A DNA stretch of 5,317 nucleotides from Bacillota bacterium (GTDB taxonomy: Bacteria > Bacillota_E > Sulfobacillia > Sulfobacillales > Sulfobacillaceae). Location of the stretch: positions 1 to 5,317 of the forward strand of contig JAKAAL010000376.1 in the NCBI GenBank assembly GCA_021802375.1, read 5' to 3'. A program made the translations under genes and the position numbers. Shown here piece by piece: positions 1 to 5,317 of the stretch (position 1 is the first letter of the stretch; every line of letters starts with the position of its first letter). The notes under the pieces are model-generated. The model did not search any database and was not told the origin of the DNA. It was given only the letters and a program-made list of their open reading frames with translations.

Positions 1-1349
1 CGGTGGTCGCCGTTAGCCGAAACTTTGATGACTACCGGCTCATTCAGGCCTGGTTTGAAGGCGAGCCGTGGCCTCGGACCGAGTCCCCGTTGGATGGTGA
101 GGGCGTGGAGGATATGGCCATCACCGGAACGGGACGGTTTGATGGGGGAGGCCACGCTTGGCGTCCGGTGAAGCGGAGCAAGATGACGGCTAGTGCATGG
201 CGCCGACTCACTGACCGCGGTGGGGTGGTCAATGCCGAAGGGACGGTGTGGTGGCCTAATGAGGCAGCGCTTCGAGGTGAGCAGATCGTGCGCCAACTCA
301 AAGACGCGGGCCACTTCGACTTGGCCCACTTTGAGCCCATTCGATCGTATTTGCGGCCGACGCTCTTAAGCTTGCGCCGTTGTCGCCGTGTCCTGCTCCA
401 GGGCCCAACCTTTCAGAATTCAGCGGCTTGGGGTCTTCATCTATGGGCGTCGCAAGACATTCGCGTGCGCCAGGTGCAGGTGCGAAATCCCTGGTACGCG
501 CAAAATGGGGATGGCCTTGATATCGATTCATGTCGCCGGGTGTTGGTGGAGCAGAGCATCTTCGATGTCGGTGACGATGCCATCTGCCTCAAGTCAGGCA
601 AGGACCAGGCGGGAAGGGATCTTGGCATGCCCACCTCCGACGTGGTGATCCGTGATTGTACAATTTTTCATGGCCACGGGGGATTGACCATCGGCAGTGA
701 AATGTCGGGAGGGGTCAATCGCATACGCGCGTCCAGACTGACCATGTGCGGGACCGATATTGGTCTCCGCTTTAAGAGTGTGCGAGGCCGCGGGGGCATC
801 GTTGAGGACATTGCTATTGATCAGGTCACGATGCTCGACATCGTCCATCAAGCCATTTCGGTCGATTTGTTTTATCAAACCGAAGCCGCGTCCGATCCGG
901 TCAGGATCAGCGATGATACGCCGATCTTTCGCGATTTGTCACTCAGCAACATTACTGTGCTTGGCGCCGAGCGGGCGATGATGGTAAGGGGGCTTCCAGA
1001 AATGCCCGTGCAAGGACTAAGTGTGGAAGGATTTACGGCAAAATGTGATCAAGGGCTATGGATTAGCGATGCGACCCGACTGAGGCTTACCCATCTTCAG
1101 CTCGAAATTGCTGAGGGGCCGTTACTCAGCTTGAATCAGTGCACCGAGGTGTTTTTTTCATCGCTCCGCCACAGCGGCAAGGCTCCCGCTGAGGCCGCTA
1201 CGGGCCAGATTGAGATACAAGGTGAAAAGAGTCGCGACCTTCAGCTGGATTTAGGCGAGGGGCCCGCGTTAAGGGTGGTGACCGGCGACGAGGTGCCATC
1301 CGGCGCTTGGTGTGCATGGACATCAAACCCGTCGGAAAAGGGATCGTAG
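1..1349 (+). CDS. GH28 polygalacturonase-family glycoside hydrolase, 5'-truncated by window edge
   Basis: This gene encodes a right-handed beta-helix glycosidase that hydrolyses galacturonosyl linkages in pectin (polygalacturonase or a related activity). About 448 residues are visible, read in the frame that begins at base 3. The catalytic set is complete, numbering from the first visible codon: NGDGLD (N168, D170), GDD (D191, D192), GHGG (H225) followed by GSEMSGG, and RFK (R256, K258) followed by RGRGG. The bacterial GH28 signature around TGTGRFDGGG lies at residues 41-50. The GTG at base 3 is probably not the true start. The family normally has several tens of residues before the DDY...W.EG segment, including the PAG.Y.TGP-type strand region, and these are missing here, so a signal peptide cannot be judged. 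The stop lies 3 bases before the GH105 gene. The NGD form of the usual NTD motif leaves endo versus exo action and the exact substrate (homogalacturonan or rhamnogalacturonan oligomers) open. The family assignment is very secure. Confidence 0.95.
   Translation, partial: VVAVSRNFDDYRLIQAWFEGEPWPRTESPLDGEGVEDMAITGTGRFDGGGHAWRPVKRSKMTASAWRRLTDRGGVVNAEGTVWWPNEAALRGEQIVRQLKDAGHFDLAHFEPIRSYLRPTLLSLRRCRRVLLQGPTFQNSAAWGLHLWASQDIRVRQVQVRNPWYAQNGDGLDIDSCRRVLVEQSIFDVGDDAICLKSGKDQAGRDLGMPTSDVVIRDCTIFHGHGGLTIGSEMSGGVNRIRASRLTMCGTDIGLRFKSVRGRGGIVEDIAIDQVTMLDIVHQAISVDLFYQTEAASDPVRISDDTPIFRDLSLSNITVLGAERAMMVRGLPEMPVQGLSVEGFTAKCDQGLWISDATRLRLTHLQLEIAEGPLLSLNQCTEVFFSSLRHSGKAPAEAATGQIEIQGEKSRDLQLDLGEGPALRVVTGDEVPSGAWCAWTSNPSEKGS
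1336..1343 (+). promoter_or_regulatory. Weak ribosome binding site for the GH105 gene
   Basis: The purine run AAAAGGGA, inside the last codons of the GH28 gene, ends 9 bases before the ATG at 1353. It is a weaker match to the anti-Shine-Dalgarno sequence than those of the next genes. With only 3 bases between stop and start, ribosome re-initiation after GH28 is likely. Confidence 0.5.
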
Positions 1350-1352
1350 GCG

Positions 1353-2435
1353 ATGTGGGACGTATTGGCCCGGAAGTATCGGGATCAATTGGCCAAAGGT
1401 CAATGGCCTTGGAGATATGAGACGGGCGTATTGCTTAAGGCGCTATGGAACGCGTTTGAAACCCTGGGGGACGAAGAGTTTGCGAATTCCATAGAATCCT
1501 GGCTACAGGTTATGGTGGCCGAGGATGGTACGATTTGCGGGTATTCGGCGGAGCAGTACCAACTTGACCACATCCAGCCGGGAGCGGTGCTTCTTTGTGC
1601 GTACCGCAGAAACCCCCAAGAACGATACCGTTTAGCGCTTGATCGTCTTATGGAGCAACTGCGCCGTCAGCCGCGCACTCGAAGCGGGGGGTTTTGGCAT
1701 AAGGCCATCTACCCCCACCAAATGTGGTTAGATGGGCTATACATGGCTGGACCGGTCATGGTGGGCTACGCTCGCGAGTTCCAGGCGGGGCGCTGGGCCG
1801 ACGAGGCCCTGTACCAGATGTGGCTTCTTTATTCGCACGCTTTGAACGGAAAGGCGAAGCTTTGCTACCACGGCTGGGATGAAAGCCAAAAAGAGCGTTG
1901 GGCCGATCCTTCGACAGGGCTGTCATCCCAATTTTGGGGGCGGGGCATGGGCTGGTTGGCCATGGCCTTGGTGGACAGCTTCGATGCGGCAGACCCCGTG
2001 ATGCACGCCCGGGCCAGGGAGCATTTCGCCATGATGATGCAGGAAATTGCTCAGGGATTAGCCCGGGTGCAAGACCCCGACTCGGGTCTTTGGTGGCAGG
2101 TGCTAGACCGCCCCCACGACACCGGAAACTATGAAGAAGCGTCTGCGTCCGCCATGTTCGTCTATGCCTTTGCCAAGGGGGCGCGGCTTGGCATTTTGCC
2201 GCGTTCGGCCATGCGCGTGGCCGAGCGTGGCTACCAGGGAATCCTCCGTCACTTGGTGGTTGGCGGCGACGGCCAAGCCATGCGGCTTGTCGGTTGCAAT
2301 CCGGTATCGGGGCTTGGCGGGAGCCCCTACCGCGACGGATCCTATGCATATTACGTGCAGGCCGCTCCGGTGGATGACGAGGTCAAATCGGTAGCCGCCC
2401 TAATTATGGCAGGATCGGAGGTGGAGCGCACATGA
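1353..2435 (+). CDS. GH105 unsaturated rhamnogalacturonyl/glucuronyl hydrolase
   Basis: This 360-residue (alpha/alpha)6-barrel enzyme is close in length to Bacillus subtilis YteR (about 373). GH105 enzymes remove the 4,5-unsaturated galacturonic acid that pectin or rhamnogalacturonan lyases leave at the non-reducing end, by hydrating the double bond. Family landmarks appear in order: WPWRYETGVLL (18-28), YQLDHIQPG (69-77), the GGFWHK..YPHQMWLDGLYM core (112-131), YHGWDES (172-178), FWGRGMGW (194-201), NYEEASASAMFVYA (259-272) and YRDGSYAYY (326-334). D127 in WLDGLYM matches the proposed catalytic acid (D143 in YteR, from memory). D72, H173, R197 and W201 fit the substrate pocket. The N-terminus is hydrophilic with no signal peptide, so the enzyme is predicted to be cytoplasmic. 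The stop overlaps the PL2 start as ATGA. Its position next to a lyase fits a role on unsaturated oligosaccharides. GH88 is the nearest alternative, but the motifs favour GH105. Confidence 0.95.
   Translation: MWDVLARKYRDQLAKGQWPWRYETGVLLKALWNAFETLGDEEFANSIESWLQVMVAEDGTICGYSAEQYQLDHIQPGAVLLCAYRRNPQERYRLALDRLMEQLRRQPRTRSGGFWHKAIYPHQMWLDGLYMAGPVMVGYAREFQAGRWADEALYQMWLLYSHALNGKAKLCYHGWDESQKERWADPSTGLSSQFWGRGMGWLAMALVDSFDAADPVMHARAREHFAMMMQEIAQGLARVQDPDSGLWWQVLDRPHDTGNYEEASASAMFVYAFAKGARLGILPRSAMRVAERGYQGILRHLVVGGDGQAMRLVGCNPVSGLGGSPYRDGSYAYYVQAAPVDDEVKSVAALIMAGSEVERT
2417..2423 (+). promoter_or_regulatory. Strong ribosome binding site for the PL2 gene
   Basis: GGAGGTG is a very strong Shine-Dalgarno match, 8 bases before the ATG at 2432. 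It sits in the final codons of the GH105 gene. It supports the upstream start over the in-frame ATG at 2468, which has its own weaker site, AAAAAGGGG (2454-2462). Confidence 0.75.
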
Positions 2436-4060
2436 AGGTAGAGTCCCACCGGCAAAAAGGGGCCGCGATGCGATATTTGAGGGCGGTCCGCAGCTTTGCC
2501 GACGGCGTCTTGAGCCAAGGACGCGATGCTTATGGAGCGTATTCGACTCCGCTCTTTGTCGACGGGCTCAATCCGCGTAGCGGCGAGCCCGTGGCCTGGA
2601 GGGCTGAAGGGCAAACATGGACCTTGAGTAACCTTGCCAGTCAACAGGTGCTTTTGCGCACGCTTGACGGATTGAGCGCGCTCACCGGGGAGAGCCGCTA
2701 CCGTCAAGCCGCCGAGGAGGCGCAAGCCTATGCCTTTGCCCGGCTGAGACATGGCCGCTTATTGAGCTGGGGAGGGCACATGGCCTATGATTTAGAGCGG
2801 AAAAACTCCGTTTACGCTCCAGATAAAGGGCCGGTTCACGAGTTGAAGTGCCACTTTCCCTATTATGATCTGATGTGGCGGGTTAACCCCGAGCAAACCA
2901 TGACCTATATTGACGCCATGTGGGAAAGTCATATCACCAACTGGGACAACTTAGAGTTTTCTCGTCACGGTCGGCCGCTGGAGCAGAGTGTCGGCCATCG
3001 CATTTGGGAACGCCCCTATCAACACCTGCCCGTATTTTTTACCGCGCGGGGGCTTACCTTCATCAATGCGGCCAGCGACTTGGTCTATGCCGCGGCCATG
3101 CTCCATCATTTGTCTGGAGATGATAAGCCGCTACGCTGGGCAAAAAGGTTGCAAGAGCGCTACGTCGAGGCGCGAGATGCCAAGACGGGAATCAGCGGCT
3201 ACCAATACAGCCGTTCTGTATTGCCAGGGCCGGGAGGACGGGGTGACCGGGCTGAGCACCAATTTGGAGAGCAGCTTGCGGCCCACCACCCAACAGAAGC
3301 CACGCTCTTGGTAAGCCGTCAGGTGCGCACGATTGTGGCGCGTTCCTCGGTGAACAAATTGCGCTTGGCGGAGCGCCTGGGGTCGGCGGGAGAAGCCTTT
3401 GGGCGGTGGGCCAGCGAAGATTTACTGGCCTTAGCCGAGTATAGTTACGATGTGGAAGACAGCAGCTTTCATCCCATTCTAACCAACGGCCTGCGACTCA
3501 CGAATCTTTCGCTTGATCGATCGGGCTACTATGGCGCCCGGGGTGAGCGCTTGGCCCCGATGCGAGCTGGCTGGGAGATGCTCTGGCCCTATCTTATGGC
3601 CTATCGCTTGACGTCTGATCCGCGCTTTTTGCCCTATATTCATCAGATGAGCCGAGCGGGTGGCCTAGACTTTGGTCAACCGCCAGAAGAAACCCCCGCT
3701 GGCGTTTCTTCCGATCCCTTAGAGCTGCTCTGCCTCTTGGAGTGGCATGCCTGTACCGAGGAGCCCGGCTGGTTGGCTCTGGCCGTTCAGTCGGGGGAGC
3801 AGATCCTTAAGGAGCGCTTTCATTACGGATATTTTCTACGCAGCTCTTCGCATCGATACGCCAAGTTTGACGCCTTGGAACCCTTGGCTTTGCTGCATTT
3901 GGCGGCTAATCTGCTGGGCGGGGCCGAAGTCGTGCCAGACTATCCGGGCTCATCGGCCTTTTTCGGATCGGCCTACGAAGATCTCGGTCATAAAATCGAT
4001 AACCAATGGATTTATGGGCAACGGTTGTTGGAGGAAGGAGGACAAAACCGTGACCTCTGA
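2432..4060 (+). CDS. PL2-type pectate lyase, predicted intracellular
   Basis: This 542-residue protein is probably a family 2 polysaccharide lyase, a helical-barrel enzyme that cleaves polygalacturonate by metal-assisted beta-elimination and yields 4,5-unsaturated products. H116 (in WGGHMAYD), E137 (in VHELKCHFPYYDLMW), R178 and H179 (in FSRHGRP) reproduce the spacing of the metal ligands and arginine base I recall for Yersinia YePL2A (H109, E130, R171, H172), a constant shift of 7. Other conserved-looking blocks are YGAYSTPLFVDGLN (34-47), LSNLASQQ.LLRTLDGL (65-81), GLTFINAASDLVYAAAMLHHL (207-227) and RYVEARDAKTGISGYQYS (243-260). The length of about 540 fits the family. The N-terminus is polar and has no signal peptide, so cytoplasmic action on imported oligogalacturonides is likely. 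ATG 2432 is chosen for its GGAGGTG site and ATGA coupling, although similarity seems to begin near M13 (2468). The 3' end overlaps CE8 by 11 bases. Pectin-related helical-barrel function is likely; PL2 membership rests on memory of the motif spacing. Confidence 0.8.
   Translation: MKVESHRQKGAAMRYLRAVRSFADGVLSQGRDAYGAYSTPLFVDGLNPRSGEPVAWRAEGQTWTLSNLASQQVLLRTLDGLSALTGESRYRQAAEEAQAYAFARLRHGRLLSWGGHMAYDLERKNSVYAPDKGPVHELKCHFPYYDLMWRVNPEQTMTYIDAMWESHITNWDNLEFSRHGRPLEQSVGHRIWERPYQHLPVFFTARGLTFINAASDLVYAAAMLHHLSGDDKPLRWAKRLQERYVEARDAKTGISGYQYSRSVLPGPGGRGDRAEHQFGEQLAAHHPTEATLLVSRQVRTIVARSSVNKLRLAERLGSAGEAFGRWASEDLLALAEYSYDVEDSSFHPILTNGLRLTNLSLDRSGYYGARGERLAPMRAGWEMLWPYLMAYRLTSDPRFLPYIHQMSRAGGLDFGQPPEETPAGVSSDPLELLCLLEWHACTEEPGWLALAVQSGEQILKERFHYGYFLRSSSHRYAKFDALEPLALLHLAANLLGGAEVVPDYPGSSAFFGSAYEDLGHKIDNQWIYGQRLLEEGGQNRDL
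4035..4041 (+). promoter_or_regulatory. Ribosome binding site that fixes the CE8 GTG start
   Basis: AAGGAGG lies 8 bases before the GTG at 4050, an ideal spacing. It decides the start of the CE8 gene. The frame is open much further upstream, to an ATG at 3747, but that stretch lies inside the PL2 gene and does not resemble the esterase family. Confidence 0.85.
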
Positions 4061-4976
4061 GGTCCAAGTAACGGCCGACGGACGGGGCGACTTCTCGACC
4101 ATTCAGGCAGCGATCGACGAGGCCCCGCTCGGCCGTCTCGTTCGGATTGAGCTGGCTCCAGGCATATACCGGGAGAAAATCGTCATCCCGGCCTCCAAAA
4201 CGGTTGAGCTTTACGGCCAAGATATGATGTCTACCACGATTACCTGGGACGACTATGCTACCAAAGCTCATCGAGAGGGCGGCCTCTATGGCACCCTGCG
4301 CACCCCCACCATGTGGGTGGAGGCCGATGACGTGATTATCGAAAACGTTAGTATCGAAAATAGCGCGGCGCCCCGATCGCTGGTCGGCCAAGCCGTGGCT
4401 CTGGCCCTTCGCGGGCGTCGCTGCCAGGTGCTGAACGCGAGACTTTTAGGTCACCAGGACACCCTCTATCTAGGGGGAAAAGGACCGCATTATTTCAAAT
4501 TGGTAGAAATCGCCGGCGACGTGGATTACATTTTCGGTCCTGCTCCCACCTTGTTTGAAGACTGTCGCTTAATCAGCCTAGGCCAAGGCTACATCACGGC
4601 TGCTTCCACGGCGAAAGATGAAGAGGTTGGTTATGTGTTTTGGCATTGCCACTTAGCAGCATCAGGGGATTTCCGCACCTATTTGGGCAGGCCCTGGCGG
4701 CCCTACGCCAGCGTGACTTGGATCGAGACGGAAATGGGGGCGCATATCGCGCCCGAGGGCTGGGACAACTGGCGGGATCCCGCCAATCAGGAGACGGCCC
4801 GCTATGCGGAATTTGGTAGCTCGGGCCCAGGAGGCGGTGCTCGTGACCGGGTGGCTTGGGCCAAGACCAGTCCCCATCTGGAGGAGTTGCCCGACAAGCT
4901 ACATCTAGCTAATCTTCGGCGAAGGTGGGGATTTGGCCCGAAGGATAAACGAGAAGGCGGTGGCCTTTATGTTTGA
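4050..4976 (+). CDS. CE8 pectin methylesterase (pectinesterase), predicted intracellular
   Basis: This 308-residue right-handed beta-helix esterase removes methyl esters from galacturonate carboxyl groups, releasing methanol and giving the de-esterified chains that pectate lyases need. The mature-domain start is typical: VTADGRGDFSTIQAAIDEAP (7-26), then PGIYREKI (37-44). The catalytic set is intact: Q114 in GQAVAL, Q136 and D137 in GHQDTLY, nucleophile D159 in GDVDYIFGPAPTLFEDC, YITA (181-184), and R214 with W216 in YLGRPW. The family domain begins about six residues after the GTG start, leaving no room for a signal peptide, so the enzyme is probably cytoplasmic and acts on imported methylated oligogalacturonides. 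The GTG start is set by AAGGAGG at 4035-4041 and by the onset of homology; it overlaps the PL2 gene by 11 bases. The C-terminal tail (about 258-308) is Gly-rich then basic and is less typical than the core. The family call is very secure; the location is inferred. Confidence 0.95.
   Translation: MTSEVQVTADGRGDFSTIQAAIDEAPLGRLVRIELAPGIYREKIVIPASKTVELYGQDMMSTTITWDDYATKAHREGGLYGTLRTPTMWVEADDVIIENVSIENSAAPRSLVGQAVALALRGRRCQVLNARLLGHQDTLYLGGKGPHYFKLVEIAGDVDYIFGPAPTLFEDCRLISLGQGYITAASTAKDEEVGYVFWHCHLAASGDFRTYLGRPWRPYASVTWIETEMGAHIAPEGWDNWRDPANQETARYAEFGSSGPGGGARDRVAWAKTSPHLEELPDKLHLANLRRRWGFGPKDKREGGGLYV
4952..4962 (+). promoter_or_regulatory. Ribosome binding site for the terminal esterase gene
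   Basis: AGAAGGCGGTG lies 6 bases before the ATG at 4969, within the end of the CE8 gene. It has good purine content and an AGG...GGTG partial match to the anti-Shine-Dalgarno sequence. It supports a real, coupled start for the last gene. Confidence 0.6.
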
Positions 4977-5317
4977 CGCGAGCGAGTACAGCCAGCTGGT
5001 CTATGCGGGTACGGACCGGGCGTTTGATCGCTTGTCACGGCAACGAAAGCTAAACCGACATGAGTGGCAATCCGCCTTTCGCGAGGCCATTTCAGAAGCC
5101 TTAGGTCTTCATGTGATGGCCACCCTCGACGGTCAGCCGCAGGCTTTTCGCCGGGTGAGCGAGGACGCGCCAGGTTTTCGCCGAGAAACCATCGAGGTGA
5201 TAAGCGAATCCTCCGTGATCATTCCCTGTACCCTACTTTTGCCGAAGACGGAAGTTCCCCCTGGGGGATTTCCCTGGATTCTGGGTTTGCATGGGCACCA
5301 TCCCCGAGGCAGAGCGC
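4969..5317 (+). CDS. Alpha/beta-hydrolase-type esterase, N-terminal part only (3'-truncated)
   Basis: An open frame starts at ATG 4969, overlaps the CE8 stop by 8 bases, and stays open to the window edge, giving 116 visible residues. It begins MFDASEYSQL. Residues 18-50 look helical and polar (FREAISEALGL at 37-47). A beta-rich segment follows: RRETIEVISESSVIIPCTLLLP (71-92), then a Pro/Gly stretch and FPWILGLHGHHPRG (101-114). The pattern of a substrate-facing strand followed by P.IL.LHGH is that of acetylxylan-esterase or dienelactone-hydrolase-like alpha/beta hydrolases, in which the HG motif helps form the oxyanion hole. The nucleophilic serine elbow, acid and histidine would lie beyond the window. 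No signal peptide is seen. Its position after CE8 suggests a deacylase for pectin oligosaccharides, for example removing acetyl or feruloyl groups, but the substrate is inferred from context only. The fold call is moderately secure. Confidence 0.75.
   Translation, partial: MFDASEYSQLVYAGTDRAFDRLSRQRKLNRHEWQSAFREAISEALGLHVMATLDGQPQAFRRVSEDAPGFRRETIEVISESSVIIPCTLLLPKTEVPPGGFPWILGLHGHHPRGRA

Noticed and set aside
3..5. GTG at base 3 as the true start of GH28
   Set aside because: There is no upstream sequence to judge a binding site, and the expected N-terminal GH28 region is missing. The gene most likely begins before the window.
1312..1494. Small 60-codon open frame bridging GH28 and GH105
   Set aside because: It is out of frame with both genes, Arg-rich and without motifs. 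The GH105 gene at 1353 accounts for this region.
1756..2349. Antisense open frame of 197 codons opposite GH105
   Set aside because: It has a Pro/Arg/Ser-rich composition typical of the reverse strand of a GC-rich gene, no recognisable motifs, and full overlap with a strongly supported GH105 gene.
2351..2752. Antisense open frame of 133 codons at the GH105-PL2 junction
   Set aside because: It overlaps conserved parts of both sense genes, has no binding site or motif that I can see, and is best explained as a shadow frame.
3747..4049. In-frame upstream extension of the CE8 gene to an ATG at 3747
   Set aside because: It lies wholly within the PL2 gene in another frame, is Trp/Arg/Ser-rich with no family similarity, and the AAGGAGG-GTG start at 4050 coincides with the onset of the CE8 domain.
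3906..4391. Antisense open frame of 161 codons across the PL2-CE8 junction
   Set aside because: It is opposite two well-supported genes, has no domain signature, and its low-information, Arg/Gly-rich composition suggests a chance shadow.

Overview
The window is a compact, single-strand (+) pectin-degradation gene cluster. It holds five genes packed end to end: a GH28 polygalacturonase-type glycosidase (5' end cut off by the window edge), a GH105 unsaturated glucuronyl/galacturonyl hydrolase, a PL2-type pectate lyase, a CE8 pectin methylesterase, and the N-terminal third or so of an alpha/beta-hydrolase-type esterase that runs off the 3' edge. No RNA gene, mobile element, CRISPR array, repeat family, transporter or regulator was found. 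There is no intergenic space longer than 3 bases, so no promoter or terminator fits inside the window; both must lie outside it.

Layout: GH28 (1-1349), 3-base gap, GH105 (1353-2435), 4-base ATGA overlap, PL2 (2432-4060), 11-base overlap, CE8 (4050-4976, GTG start), 8-base overlap, esterase (4969 to beyond 5317). Each internal start has a purine-rich Shine-Dalgarno match. Those before PL2 (GGAGGTG) and CE8 (AAGGAGG) are near-perfect. The arrangement looks like one translationally coupled operon.

How the genes may work together (inference from families): CE8 removes methyl esters and the last gene may remove another acyl ester, such as acetyl, from galacturonate chains. PL2 cleaves the de-esterified chain by beta-elimination, leaving 4,5-unsaturated ends. 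GH105 removes unsaturated uronic acid from the non-reducing ends of oligosaccharides. GH28 hydrolyses saturated galacturonosyl linkages. The four genes whose N-termini are visible have no signal peptide. This suggests that imported pectin oligosaccharides are broken down in the cytoplasm, not that intact pectin is digested outside the cell.

Organism: a bacterium with fairly high GC (judged by eye, not counted), dense gene packing and strong GGAGG-type ribosome binding sites. This would suit a moderately GC-rich member of the Bacillota (for example an Alicyclobacillus- or Paenibacillus-like lineage), but the window has no taxonomic marker and this is a weak guess. Everything recognised is a known CAZyme-type family. 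I see no clear evidence of an undescribed system, and the most interesting points are the all-intracellular pectin pathway and the unidentified terminal esterase.
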